The notes below the pieces were generated by a model that saw only the letters and a list, made by a program, of their open reading frames with translations, made no database searches and was not told the DNA's origin. A stretch of 64,000 bases of DNA from Lonicera japonica. Lineage: Eukaryota > Streptophyta > Magnoliopsida > Dipsacales > Caprifoliaceae. How positions within the stretch are numbered: position 1 is the stretch's first letter; every line of letters starts with the position of its first letter. Positions 24,353 to 37,829 of the stretch are shown here, one piece after another. The DNA lies in the NCBI GenBank assembly GCA_021464415.1, contig CM038470.1, positions 27,429,601 through 27,493,600 of the forward strand, in the 5' to 3' direction. The position numbers and the translations under genes are program-made.

Positions 24353-24796
24353 GAAGCAAACATCAAATTGTTTGTGGAATCGAGTGATGTATGAGATGTG
24401 GGTCTTAAAAGTTGTATCTTCCTCCCAAAGAATCAAACCAAAGCTCTCACTCACTACACAAATCCATAGAATTTCCAAATTGATTGTGGTCACACTTAGG
24501 AGCCTTCTATCTACAGGGCCCACCCCACCCCACACCCCCTCTAGAAGAAAAAACCTAATTTATTATATATATATACATATATATTCGTAACGATAGGTAT
24601 ACAGATATATTTAAAGTTTAATATATTTATAGAAATGCATGGAGAATATAGAGGTGGAGGAAATCGAACTAGAGATCTCGATCCCCCTAATCGGAACAAT
24701 ATATATTTGAATACTTCTTCTAGCCCGAAAATAAAATAGAAGTTGAGCAAATAGATTTGATTCAAGCATTAAAAATTAGGAGCTCACTCGAACTTG

Positions 24797-24819
24797 AAAA
24801 AAAAAAAAAAAAAAAAAAA
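24797..24819 (+). repeat. Poly(A) tract
   Basis: About 23 consecutive A. It may be the tail of a retroposed sequence on the plus strand. A pol III B-box-like motif (GTTCGATTTCC) at about 24655-24680 is on the opposite strand, so no single SINE explains both. Confidence 0.6.
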
Positions 24820-24839
24820 CTAACCTTAAGAATGTGATG

Positions 24840-25194
24840 GGTAATTAGTAAAAATAACCCTTGAAGTTTGACAAAATTTTTTTGCTCGTCCCTAAAGTTT
24901 AATTTTCGATTGAAACATCCTTAAAGTTTTTAATTTGTCCTTTGCTCATCCAAAACTGAATGCCCCGTTAAAAACCTGAAAGGAAAACCTCCGAAAATAA
25001 CCCCTAAAGTTTCAATTTTGTCCCTTACTTGTCCAACCACGTGTGTTTTTCATCCAAGTTTTTAACGAGACATCCAGTTTTGGATGAGTTAGAGACAAAT
25101 TAGAAATTTTAAGAATGTTTTAACCGAAAATTAAACTTTAGGTACGAGCGAGAGAATTATGCCAAACTTGAGGGGTCATTTTTGCTAATTAACC
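24840..25194. mobile_element. Long fold-back MITE
   Basis: Arms of about 140 bases (24840-24983 and 25052-25194) are inverted copies. They share, for example, AAAGTTTAATTTTCG and CATCCAAAACTG in the same order once one arm is reversed. The centre is only about 70 bases, so a transcript across it would form a long hairpin. I could not confirm a target-site duplication. Confidence 0.75.
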
Positions 25195-25199
25195 ATGTG

Positions 25200-27165
25200 G
25201 CTGTGTGGGTTGAGTTGTGTGACCTTATATATCAAGCCACTTGCAGAAATACATACAATAAGAAAAATATCACGTGTACATGTATTGAACCGAGATTTTA
25301 TTAAAAAGAAGCAATTTAAATACTATCTACTTTTTTTTCAAAATAATAGTCGTAAGTTTTGAAGATTTGTTATTTCTCTTATATCACCTATATATATAAA
25401 TGGTGTAAAATAGCAAAACAAAAGCCAGAATTATGCGAGTGTCGTATGTATGTAAAACTGCATTGTTCAATTTAATTTCCTCGGTTATTGGCGCTATCGT
25501 TAGGTCCAACAATGAATCTTGTCATTCTAGATTATTGTCGTGAATAGACAATTCAGTTTAGAAACGAATTTGAATATAGATTTTAAATTAGATCATCACT
25601 ATAAGAATATATATATATATATATATGGTCTACATATAGGGTCCACTTTAGAGATGAACTGGTAAAATTAATACGCAAATAAAATGAGCCCGCTCTACAG
25701 ATTTTGGACACCACAAAAATCACAACCTAGGGTTTCACCAGGTCCATCTGCAGACCCTTTAATTTAAAAAGGAAAGATAGGTCAAAATCTTCATTTCACT
25801 ATTAAATACATTTATATAGAGAGAGAGTGGTACAAGTTATGGTTATAAACAAAAGGCAATTAATAGTAGGATTCAGTGGTCCATTAATAATGAAAATTTA
25901 TTATATATAGCATAGGGTATCATTTTATTAAATTTGCGGTGTGACTTTCACATCTGTTTTTTTTTCCGCAAAATATCTTTACATTATATTAAATGTGAAA
26001 TTAATTATCGTTTAAACTGAGCGTGTGGTTAATCACAAAGAATTTGTACTTGAAAAAAAATTAAATACAAAATATTCCACTGAATAAATCAATTTCTCCG
26101 AACGTTCGGTAGTAGACAAGCTACTAAATCAACCTGATTTCACATCTGATTTTTACATAACAGTATTATTTGTCGTCAAATCTGTCACCTAGCTAGCTAT
26201 TAATAATTACCTCCATGTACAAAAATAGGGGCACTATTTTTCTTTAAGAGAGGTGGGTGTGTCCTAATAAAAGGTGAAAATGGGACCAACTTTGAGGCAG
26301 GGTGACCTGTTCTAAGTACTGAAAATGGTGATCCGCGTCTTTGAATCAGTAAAAAATTCACAAAATCCAAATTTAATTTGTTTGTGACTCTTTTGTCCTT
26401 TCACTACAATATATTTAAGGAGATGTACAACTAATTTTCGTACACATGCAATTTCAAGAAATTTAAAATTAAAAGAATAAATAATGTCACAAGCCCGTTT
26501 ATAAAAATGTCCGTTTTTGCATTTCTGATAAAATACATTGACAAGGTCAAACCAGAAATAACTGTTATCAATGTCTAAACAGTTGAATCCATCTTATTTT
26601 TTTTGGTAGAAGAATCCATTTTCTAATTAAGAGAAGTGCTAAACATATTAATAAAGTGTACATACTAAAGGGTATATTTGAAAAAAAATGTAGATAATAC
26701 ATTAAATATCTTATCCCATAAATTCATCTGAGTGGTAATACATTAGTTAATTTGTACAAAAAAAAAATTAAAAGGGTATTTTTGAAAAAAACTCTATTTT
26801 AATTTACTTAAAATCATAATGGCAAAATTAGATATAGACTTAAGTTAAAATAGTTTAATGTGTACATATTTACACATGGCGTCCATATTTGAACTACGTC
26901 CCTATTCTATTTGGAACTACTTAATTATATGCGTTCATCCGTGTTATAAAAAAAATGAAAGACATTTTATCTTACACAGCCATACAAATTCATGAACATA
27001 ATTATTTAATTAATGGAAATCAGTGCAGATTGAGCGAGTAGCACTTTAGGTGACTTCTTAAATGGAAATTTTAATTACTAGTTTACGGGCACATTCTAAA
27101 TGTGTGAAATAAAAGAATTAATAATTTTTCACATTAAAAATATATAATTATATTCAGCGCGACGT
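25200..27165. other. Non-genic AT-rich DNA
   Basis: I see nothing supported as a gene. A TA microsatellite lies near 25609-25626. Confidence 0.45.
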
Positions 27166-27167
27166 AA

Positions 27168-27535
27168 TTAATTTGATAATTTTACATGCAAACTAAAATC
27201 TCTTGAACATGTTTAATATATAATATAGATAAAGATGTGGTATTACCACATTTCACCAACCAAGTCAATTCACAACTTTAAAGATAATAACATTTTTAAA
27301 AGAGGTCTCAAATCTATATAAATTTTCAGAAATTTCAAAATATATATGTAAGAGTAATTTAGTAATTTTATATACATATTAAAATCTCTTAGACGTATTT
27401 AATATATAGTATAAATAAAGAAGTAGTATTTTCATGTTTCACCAACCAAGTCCATACACACCTTTAAAGATAGTAACTTTTTTAAGAGTGGTGCCAAATC
27501 TATATCAATTTTGAGAAATTTCAAAATCTGACTCA
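27168..27535. repeat. Diverged tandem duplication, period ~186 bp
   Basis: Two adjacent units share AAAATCTCTT (27195 and 27381), TTTCACCAACCAAGTC and AATTTCAAAAT at the same spacing of about 186 bases. The copies have diverged, so the duplication is not recent. Confidence 0.65.
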
Positions 27536-27539
27536 TTGT

Positions 27540-30500
27540 GTGTCATTAATTAGCTTTCACTTTCACTACCTTTTGTTTTTTTATTTTCTTAGATTTTTGT
27601 TTTTTCTTTTTATACAACAAATATACATTATGATATATAGATCTTTGGTGAAAGCCGGAGGAATGGGAAAAAATGGATTTGAAGACTCAAAGTTGATACG
27701 TTTTCTATACCATACCAGAATATACCCTTAAATACTCTACCTAAGTCCTTGGGTAATTAATCACTTAGGCTTTCACTTCCTTTAAGATTATCTTCCTTTA
27801 TTTTAAAGATATAATTTTATTTAACTCGACAAAAAGTATTGAAGTTTCTAGTATTAATGTAAACGACTTCTAGTTCAATAAGTATATCTTAAGTTCAAGT
27901 TTTACAAACTTCATTCACATCAGTAATTCTCCTCTCGCGTACGTTGTAACAATGTAACTTTTGGCATTTTGAGCAATATTAATGTTAATTGTCTTCTTTT
28001 TCTTCTTTTTTTTCCGTTTAAAACCGAAGTATAGTATTATTCTAGATGTAAATACGTACAAACAACATAGCAAAAAGAACAAGGCAGGCAACACTTTCAC
28101 AAGGAACATAATCTTTCAAGTTTCATTGTTTAGAATCCAACAATTAAAGCTCACAAACAAACAAACAATAATCACTCACACTTTTGATTAAAAAAAAAGA
28201 AGCAACTCCACAAGGCATCTTTTCCTCCTCACATATTTTTTAGAATATATATTGGAAGGTGTATGTCTATGTAAGAAAGTTAAAAACAATAAAAAAAATA
28301 ATATTGAAAAAAATAAACCAACACCACATATTTTCCTCTCTCTAGAAAAAGAAAAGAAAAATCTTCCTATTAATTACTTGCTTTAATTTGTCTTGTTTTG
28401 ATATTAAAATCATTTTTATGGTAAATTACACTTTTGTCTCCAGAATTTACTTTTGGACTAAAGTTGAACAGATGATAAACTTTAGGGTTGCATGAGGTCA
28501 ATTTAATTCTAAGATCAGGGATCAAAGTAATATTTGACCTAAACATAAGGGAATAGAAGTAATTTACCCTATATTTTTTTATTGTGAGATACTAGTGATA
28601 TATTTGACTTTTCAATAATTTTACAACTATCTTCTCTGAATTTTAGTAATTTTGCTACAAATTAATGTCCCTTACGAGAGGAAAATTGTTAGTCGAACAT
28701 ATTTTTTAATCTCAATATTAACTTGTTGATCACTTGTTAATTGTGCATATTATCTTTTCATAGTTCTTGTTTTAAGTTCAATCCAATCTTTCATAAACTA
28801 TGATATACGAAAAAAAAATTCAATACTTGAACATAATTATTGAATTCAATTGAGGATACAAGATTTTTTGGAGAGGCGGTTAATGAGAATATTTAACTAA
28901 GTTAGACTGTACTAAAATTAAAATCTTTACATATTAAACGTTAAAACAAATTTTTTGAACGGGGCTACAACCCTTACCGGCCCGCGCTGAATTCACATTT
29001 TTTTCATAATATTTCAAAAAACATAATATTTATTAAGAATAGTGGAATTGTGTGTTCAATTTATTGCACTTCGAGCAAGTGACAATTTTTTTTACTCATA
29101 TCTAAAAAATTTATGTTTAAGTCTCGTGAACCGCAACTACAATATTTGTGGGATAAGAGTATAGCAAGTTGTAAAAGTAAAAAAAGAAAAAAAAAATCCC
29201 CACCCACGCCAACCGACCAACACTTAAATATTTCTTTTTTATCTACATTTCTGTCCTCTTGTATTTGATTATTGGTGAGGTGATCATATAAATTGTACAA
29301 GAGCCCTTATTCTTTATTTACTTTTTCACAAGAGTTTCACATAGCTTGATTGATATTACTTGGACAAGTCACCTTCAAATGGGCAAATAGTGACATGTTT
29401 GGTTGATGTCATTTTCTAAGTGAACAATTTTGTTTTTTTTTTTAAATAAAATTGTGATAAATTAAAAATACAAGTGCAAGATGCTAATTATTTGGTTAAT
29501 TAAAGTTGAACATATTAACTTATAACCAAAAAAAATATTATAATTAACACAAAAATTCTGCCATGTGGAGTTCTGATAACATTCAAAATTTAACTCCTTT
29601 GTATTTACTTTCTTCTCTTTTACTTTATGATTTTCCCAAGCATCATGCATTTTGAAAGGGACCCATATATGTAGTAGTGCTTGAAAAAAGAGATCAAAAT
29701 CTTTCTCATCTAACATTTCTTTGTCAATGCTAATCAACCAAAACTAATTAATTGAATGATCAATTTATGGTCACACATCTTCAATTTTAGGAACGGCCAA
29801 ATCTCAAAATATCTAAACGAAAAGCTAACGTTTTTTTTTAATTTTCATTAAAAATTAAGAAACGTTAATAGTGATGGTGTTTTTTTTATAAGAATAAATT
29901 TACGCTATAGTATAAGGGTACTAGATCCTGCCGATTATGTGAATTCCCACCTCTCTAGCTATCCTTTTCCCATGGCTAAGATCTTGGAACTACTTGATTC
30001 CCAGTCGATCTTTTTTTAGTTAGGAGAGAATGATAAAATGTGTAATTACATTTTCAATTGAGTTTGAACCCCCACTTTTATGAAAGATATATTCTATACA
30101 TCAAAGCACTTTACTTAACTCATGTTCAACTTCACCGACGTACTCTTTCTTCTTTGCAATAGTAATTGCATAGTCTTATTTTAAAAATAAAATAATGTAC
30201 TATATTATTGATTTATGGGCCTCGGTAATTAGATAGTTACCTATAGATCATGGTGAGGTGATCGAGAAAGACATGGACATATAAATATACATATATATAG
30301 GTTTGGCCAAAATCAATTCCTCTTTTCAACACATACACCTCCTCACCAGTCATATCCCCCACTATGTACAACTCAACCAACATTATTATTATCTTTATTA
30401 TTAATACAAAGAAAACAAAAATTGGGCTGCCAAAAGTCTTCTCACTTACATTTTTTTTTTGGTTATACACAGTACAACTTCCCCACCCTGCTAGAGACCT

Positions 30501-31960
30501 CTGTCAATTAAATATTCAAATTTTAAATAATTGAAAAAATATGGAGGTAAAAAGGGGGAAGAAGAAATATATGGGTGTGTCAGATTTATGCCTTTCCTTT
30601 GCCTCCACGTTGCTTTGTTGAGTCTTCTTGACCCATCATCTGTTCATGCTTTCCTCATCTTTCTAATTACACCTTGTTTGGCACATCTCCCCATTTCTTT
30701 TTTGGCGTATAAAATTTTGTTCCTAAATTTATATATCTCATATCTCAATACATTAATTGGCCACGAATTTTGTTGTAAAAGTATGGCCATAATTTGTGGA
30801 AGTCCAATATGATCTTTATGAACATTTTTTTCATTCCCATGTCAATTAGAAAGTTATTATTATTATTTTTCATTTCTTTTTGAAAAATGATGTTTTATAT
30901 ATTAATTAGAGATGAAAAACATGTTCCTTGGAATACTTTTATTGACAGCAATCTTCAGTGACAGCTATTTTTATAAAATTTTGCGTTTTACACCATTTTG
31001 GAGTCATTTATAATAATTGATTGATTATATATAATTTTTCTTCCTTTAAAATTATAAAATTTAAATCGTATTTTAATATTATAACCCACAGATTAAATGG
31101 GAAAAAAAAAGATGGGGTATATATTACTATTACACAAATGACACATGCATCCCTTCTTCTTTTTGTCAATGATTCTGTGTATGTAATTAATACACCCGGC
31201 CTAGCAAAGTTTGAACCTTGGTATCAATTTCTAGACTAGGGTTTGTGAACCAAGTCATGATAATTTGTTTTAATCTCATCTGTTCTTGTAATTATTATTA
31301 GTTTTTTACTTTGCCAGCTGATTTTAAGCAATTAATTAAATTATATTCATCTTTTTTGTTTTTATAAACATTAGACTTTCTTCCCCCACATAAAAATTCG
31401 TTGAACAACGATTAATCTGTTTGGATCTTTAGGACCAAGAAGTACTACATATATCCCAATAGAGAGTGAATAAAAGTTACTATGCGAATATAATAGACGT
31501 ATATCACTATACTCATCTAGCTCGGCAACCTTTTGGAAACGTCTAGTGCCAAAGTCATTTGAATGGTAAGTTGACAATCATTAAAATGAACTACATTTTA
31601 TGGCTCATCTCCTTTTTTAGGAGAATTAACGCATACTAATTATTTTGGTTTGGCACTCGAATTAAAGTGAACTACACCCGAAAACTTGATGACATGAAAA
31701 CATGGGGTATATGAGTTTAATTTTGCATAAAGAATAGTGTCAGGGTAGAAAAAGTCGTTCTTTTTTCATTTTATCTTTAATAATGGGCAATATTTTGTAC
31801 TTTTTTGTTTTTACTTTCAAGGCTCTTCCTTGGGTTGTTTTGACTTACAACTCCACTTTTATTGGCCAGCTTCTTTTAGGTTTTTAATTTTTCTCTGAAA
31901 AGAAATTGGAGTTACACCCCAATTTAATTTGAATTACAATTTATTAAAATAAGTAGAGCC
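27540..31960. other. Non-genic AT-rich DNA with a small MITE
   Basis: No gene recognised. The open frames at 27540, 29462 and 30531 are A/T-rich and lack domains. A short inverted repeat with AACGTTT arms lies at about 29827-29868. Confidence 0.4.
28420..28568. mobile_element. Small TIR element (~149 bp)
   Basis: GGTAAATTAC occurs at the left end and, inverted, at the right end. Short matching stretches continue inward. There is no clear target duplication and no coding capacity. Confidence 0.4.
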
Positions 31961-31984
31961 TTGAACGTAACTAATTTGAATTAC

Positions 31985-32260
31985 ACTATAGTAAAATAGT
32001 GAATTACATTGATTTTTTTTTTTTTTTTTAATAAGAAAAAATCTGCGAAAGCAGGCAAACAACAAAATAACTAACATCGGAAACAAGTTTAATCTTAAGA
32101 GTTTTAAGAAGCGATAAAAAATCATGAACAAAACCAAAATATGCGCGCAGAGAGCAAAACGCGTTAACTCATTAACGGCCTTATTAGCCTCTCGAGGCAC
32201 AAAATATGAAGCAAGGCTCTACTCGACTCCGAAAGGGATCGGATATCCAGCACAGCGCGC
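31985..32260 (-). pseudogene. LINE 3' end with RNase H-like remnant and poly(A)
   Basis: On the minus strand the text PREANKAVNELTRFALCAHILV (about 32130-32200) matches the C-terminal part of plant LINE RNase H-like domains, typically REANxxAxxLARFA. About 100 bases further on, the same strand runs into a poly(A) stretch (poly-T at 32012-32030 on the given strand), as expected of a target-primed retrotransposon end. The upstream part of the element is lost. Confidence 0.6.
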
Positions 32261-32299
32261 AACACAGTAATCCCATGGCGGTTCCAAGTATATATCACA

Positions 32300-32328
32300 A
32301 AGGAAAAGGAAAAGGAAAAGGAAAAGGA
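32300..32328 (+). repeat. Hexanucleotide microsatellite (AAAAGG)n
   Basis: Nearly five tandem copies of a six-base AAAAGG unit. It is followed at 32378-32400 by a (TA)n run. Confidence 0.85.
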
Positions 32329-35300
32329 CAATTTCAATGCAAGTCATTATCAAATCTTATGGTTGGCCTCACCAGCATATATATATATATATATATATTC
32401 GTGGATATAAATTATTTCATTTGCCCTACTTACAATGGCAATTATTTTTTACGTTTTAGAATCGATCAAAAAAGAAAGAAAGCAACCATTAAATATCTTA
32501 TAAGTAATTCAATTAAACTTCTTCCCCTTTATCTATTCTTAACGGGACAGCCTAATTATATTTGTAAAACATAGTTTCAGAAACTAATTGTATGATTTAT
32601 GTTATGCGCTTGATTGGTTTCGGGTTTTGGTTGGTTTCCGGAATTCTAAATTAGTGCTCATATAATTCAAGCGGTTGAATCATAAAATGAAGCTCAAATA
32701 TTTCATGTGAAATTATCATTTTGAATTACAAGAATAAACAAAAACTTGAATCAAATGAGTACTCAAAATTATTAAGAAGCCAAATATAGTTAGAAGTTAA
32801 ATTCCGAATTAAAAACAAAATAAATAATATATAAGAACGCATTGAAATTATAGAAAATTAACTAGGAGTCGATCGATCATTTCAACTTCTCTTTGTAAAT
32901 ATTCAATCACTTCTGAAAATAAAAAAAATCAGTATCATTTGTCACATGCGACACTTCTTAGCAAATATTTTTAAGAATATAAGATCAAATAATCTAAAAT
33001 TGGTACATTTTAACTCTTATTGAGTTTGTTAATTAAGCTGTGCTCATTATATTGAAGTTAATATCTCTCTCTGTGGGTGTGTCAAACTTGCATGAATTGC
33101 ATGAAGACAAATCCATTTACCAACTAACCAACTGCCTCACAATTATAATAAATGCGCGGGCAACACTCACTTATTGCTTCCTGAAATTTTAAATTAACAA
33201 TAACTAAACAAACGATAAATAAATTTGTGTATAAAATAAATAATGTGTGAGTTATTAGATTAATAATTAAAAAAATATATAGTTTTAGGTACAAGTAGAT
33301 CCCAAATATTGACCATTAATTAAATAAATTTTTTGTCCTAATTTTTTGTTTGTTTTTTGTACATGTACTATTAATTATTGAAAAAAAAAGAAGTGAAAAG
33401 GCTTATAATTGTGTTTAATTTAAGGTTATATATTTGAAATGTCCATTAAGTTTTTGCGGAAGGATTAATTATTTTGTTGTAATTTGGTTGATCTATTACT
33501 ATTTTCTTTGACCCAGTCCCACAATCCAAATTTGCACACAACGTGTTAATTCCTAATTCATCAACCAAATTTTGCTTCTTCAACTAAGATAAGCCATTCA
33601 TATATTGCTTATTTTGTTCTTTAGTAAAAGCATATTAATTAGAGTTTCTATCTATAGGAAAGAAAAAAAAAAAGGGAGGAAAAATATGTATTACAGTCGA
33701 AGTATTCAAACTATTTTTTTTTATATATATAATATGAATTTGTTAGTTTCAACTTTCAACACGCTCTTTTGATTTAACGAAATTTTAAGTCAAACACGTG
33801 GATGTTTTAATACTATATGGAAGCCATGTAGCATGTGTGGCAATTGGGCTTATGACATGGATGAAATAGCTAGCGTTAATATTATATTAAAAGACCATCT
33901 CTGCAAAACCCCATAATCTAGTCCAAAAAAAAAATCGCTAATGTACAATGGGTCATTACATTTAAAATTTGAACCTTGAACCTCCGAAGTATCAAGATTT
34001 ATGACACTGTGTTAGAGTAGCTAGATTATCTAACCTAAAATCAACCGAGAATGGGAGAAAGTAAACCCAATTTTATTTTATTTTTTAATATTATGCTAAT
34101 TGCTCATGTGGGAATACCAGTATGTAAATGGAGGATTAAAAAAAGCACCAAACCCAAATAAACGATTAAGAAATAATTATGTTTAAACAAAGGCTTATTG
34201 TCCGACAAAAACATATCTTGCGCCATACGTCCTCCAATTATTCTTCATTTCCTTTTGAGTTAAATACACTAAACCCCCTTAAAATATGTAGTTTAGCATT
34301 AGTCCCCTGATTTACAAAAATCAACACTTAACACCCTGACCCTAATTAAAACTATAAACCATTCAAATCATAATCTTTCCATCTTTTAATTAAAAAATAC
34401 TTTTAATTCGAAGAACAACAGCTGTCAAAAGTCCGACGACCACCACGTACTGGATCTCAGGTGAACCTCTGGCAGTGGTTGCAGGTGGCCCGCAGCCGGC
34501 ATTATTTTTGGGAATATGATTGGTTAACTAAAATAAGAACCCAATTTCTTAGGGACTGGGATCAATGTGCAGATAATGCATGTGGACCTGTGGTACCACG
34601 TATAAATATATACATGTTCCTGGCTAGTGAGTGAAAACTTTATAGCATATATAGTACAAACCATCAACCTTCTGTGGCATCAATTCATTTCGCTCTGATG
34701 GTACCACTATATATATATATATATATAAATATATAGTGCACAATTATGATGAACATATATGATTCCTTCATTGCATCTACACGTCACATGAATAGACACT
34801 ATCTTTTTCAAATTTGGAGTAACCCAACATTATAGCATATGATGCTTTTTTTCCCAATTTAAGCTTTCCAATTCGATGTCGCGTCATATAACTTATTAAT
34901 ATATAAATAAATTGATAGATGCATTTAGAGCGGTGAGTTAGCTTGAATAGGAAAGGCACTTCCTCAAATTTAAAAGTGATTGAATTTGAGTTTTATCTCA
35001 TGAACCAAAAAAATAATATATGGATAGATATGAAAGTATATATATATGGTTATGATATTTAATTGAAATATTATAAAATGAGCCCAAATTACAAGAAGTG
35101 AGTATAGGTCCAAAGTATACATAAGCCTTTTGATTAGGAGGGATATGTAACTATTGTAAAAACAAACAAACAAAAAAAATTGATTAGGAGGGGACAAAAC
35201 TAATGCTCTCTACTGTTTAGTTTGTATCAAAGAAAAAAACAAAAACTGATACTAACACTATTTTTCATTTTTCAAAACTAAAAGTGGGAAAATCCCTAAT

Positions 35301-35970
35301 ATATCTTTTAATTTTGTAAAAATAATTCAACATTAAAATAACAATATTCAAAATTAAAGGGGGGCAATTGTCCGCCCTTGGGCTTTAGTGCTTTGGACCT
35401 CCATTTTGTGAGGCTATCAAAGCAGGATTCGTTAGGAGAATACATAGGTGTGGTGAATTAAACAAGATGGTTGTTAATATAAAGAGTTTTATAATTTATG
35501 TAAGAGTTTAACATTTTAAGTTAAATATAGTATTAAAAAAAGTACAAAAAATTGTTTTCCGTATAAAAGAAAAGAACCCTTTTGAATGAGACCTTGTATA
35601 TGTCGAGCCGTACTCTGTATCGATCCAAGCATTGGTTACTTGTACATTATGCTTGGATAGATTGCTGTATATAGATACAGTGGTAGAAGTAGTTCTATCT
35701 ACTAATCTACTTTAATTATAGAGTTGTCCATATACATTTGTGGTTAGATTAATGTGTGCTGCACTTAGAACGCAAGTTAAATTGATTTAAAAAGTCTGTC
35801 AAAAAGGAACGGGGTTAAATAGGTAATTTAATCTTAAAACGATATAATTGTCATATTGATTGAACATCGGGGCCATGTTAAACGTTTGTAATTTAGAATT
35901 TGTATTATTTTGGGTTCTTAACGTATTATAAGAAAACATAATAATTAATATAATCCATACTTATAATATA
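32329..35970. other. Non-genic AT-rich DNA
   Basis: No gene or bounded repeat supported. A slightly GC-richer patch at about 34420-34500 belongs to no frame I can recognise. Confidence 0.4.
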
Positions 35971-35976
35971 TATATC

Positions 35977-36409
35977 GAGAGATTAGCGGGATAGTAGATA
36001 CTGATCTACCATAGGTTATGATGAATTAATACAATTTTAAATTTGTATATTTTTTTTGTATTTAGGGGGCGATAATTCGTTAAATATTGTTATATTAATT
36101 ATATATACAATGATTAATATAATAAACATTGATATTCTTGTTAATTTGTGGTAAATAATGGTGTAGTATAACTTATAATAGTAGTAGGAGTGCATATACC
36201 ATAATGAATACTCTATATTACTTAAAAGATCAAAATAAATAGTTTTAGTTTTGGAAAAAAATCTCAAATTGAATTGTTGTTCCTTTTAACACCACGTAAA
36301 CATAATTAAAATGTTAAATTATCATTCAAAGCCCAAAAGGTGCGTTAATATAGAAAAGTACACACCATAGCCTATGGTAAAAAATACTTACCATCCCACT
36401 ACTCTCTTT
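35977..36409. mobile_element. MITE with ~45-base inverted ends in a TA tract
   Basis: GAGAGATTAGCGGGATAGTA and CTACCATAGGTTATG on the left reappear inverted on the right as AGAGAGTAGTGGGATGGTAA and TACCATAGGCTATGG. Both sides abut (TA)n, which hides the target duplication. Confidence 0.6.
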
Positions 36410-36512
36410 ATATATATATGAGGTTCATGCAGATCTACTACACAATTGGCCTGCAACAAATTTCGTCATCAACATGTTAGATCTTGGCTGTATATATGTA
36501 CATATACATACC

Positions 36513-36866
36513 GGCTCTAAAGATGATCACAACTCTCTCTTTAAGGAAAGAAAGACCGTCCATTTCAAAGATTAAATAGACAAAAAATTTCATGAAACTT
36601 GGTGAAAATAATCTTTATAATAAGTCATCTACACCAAAATTTTATCAAAAGATTCAATCCGTAAGATGATTATTTAATATTAAGGGAAAAAATTATATAT
36701 ATATATATATCATTTTTTCCTTACACCTACTTTCAAATTGAACTTTTCATTAAAATTTTATAAAAATAATCTAGTCATTATAGAGATCATTTCAACAAAG
36801 TTTTGTCGGTATATACCTTAAAATAGAGGGTCTTTCTTTTTCTTAAAGAGATTCCTCTTTAAAGCC
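36513..36866. mobile_element. Fold-back MITE, 354 bp
   Basis: The left end GGCTCTAAAGATGATC is mirrored by the right end GGCTTTAAAGAGGAATC. Inner parts also pair (AAAGAAAGACC with the inverse of GGTCTTTCTTT). The core has AAATTTCATGAAACTTGG-type sequence similar in style to the element at 8430-8703, so the two may be related. Confidence 0.6.
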
Positions 36867-37094
36867 AAACTCTGTGCATATGTTTATCTATTTACTTATT
36901 TATTTATTTATTTATTTATGATTGGGTTTGGAAAACTCCATTACCATGTGAGTCTTACATTTGTAGTGCTTGTCTAATAATTGATACTTATCACCAAACA
37001 TAATCATAGTTAGCTAGTCTCCGTGTGGCTTAAACTAATCAAGTTTTTTTCCCAATCAAGAGAGGATCCAAATGAATAATATCATGTGAGAATC

Positions 37095-37176
37095 AAAATT
37101 CAAAACCCTAGACAGATATCAGTTCATGTATTTTGGCAAAATTCAAAACCCTAGACAGATATCAGTTCATGTATTT
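37095..37176 (+). repeat. Tandem duplication of 43 bp
   Basis: Two units of a 43-base sequence containing CCCTAGACAGATATCAG follow each other (37095 and 37138) with no visible mismatch over 39 bases. It is therefore recent, or an assembly artefact. Confidence 0.85.
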
Positions 37177-37344
37177 GATTAACTTTGCATTTTATATTCA
37201 TCAAATGTGTTAATTAATAATTTTATTTTTGGGGTGTTATATTATCGAGGATGTTGATAATTCCTAGAAGACACCCATTAATTTGGGTGGTTACATTGCA
37301 AGATCCCTATTATTAGGGGAATTATTATTTATCAAAAATGTCAC

Positions 37345-37348
<4 letters not shown>

Positions 37349-37428
<80 letters not shown>

Positions 37429-37490
37429 CTTGTTGTTCTTGTTCTTGTTCTTGTTATTGTTGTTGTTATTATTATTATTATTATTATTTG
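37349..37490 (+). repeat. Compound trinucleotide microsatellite
   Basis: TTA repeats run into TTG repeats, then TTC/TTG interspersions, then TTA again. The poly-Leu and poly-Asn frames on the two strands are simple consequences of this repeat. Confidence 0.95.
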
Positions 37491-37689
37491 TCATGAATTG
37501 TCAATAATTTCTTGAACAATTTTAATTTTTTCTATAATTCGATCTTTTAATAAAATGTGGTTCTTGTGTAAATACACAGAACGATCAAATTCTAGAATGA
37601 TATATGTTCCTCTCTCCGGGGCGAATGTAGTAAGTGACAAAGTGGGGCAACCACTCCTCCACCCTCTTAATTTTAAAATTTGTGTATCT

Positions 37690-37822
37690 TAGTGTTAAAT
37701 TATCAGCGAATGTGGTTGCTAATACATTAGCTAGGGTTTCTCATTCTATGTCTGGTCGGCAGATATGGGAGGAGTTCTTCCCCTTCATTATTTTAGATGT
37801 GATTGCTCGTGATTTGCATTAG
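37690..37822 (+). pseudogene. LINE RNase H-like domain, C-terminal fragment
   Basis: The plus-strand reading SANVVANTLARVSHSMSG...WEEFFPFIILDVIARDL resembles the end of the plant LINE RNase H-like domain (xANxVAxxLARxxxS ... W ... P ... V ... DL). Only this end remains and no complete reading frame surrounds it. Confidence 0.55.
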
Positions 37823-37829
37823 TGAAATT

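Noticed and set aside
32229..32260. Possible miR393-like core (AAAGGGATCG)
   Set aside because: Only the core matches, no hairpin is evident, and the sequence belongs to a LINE end.
37283..37507. Poly-Leu and poly-Asn open frames
   Set aside because: They are translations of a compound TTA/TTG/TTC microsatellite on the two strands.
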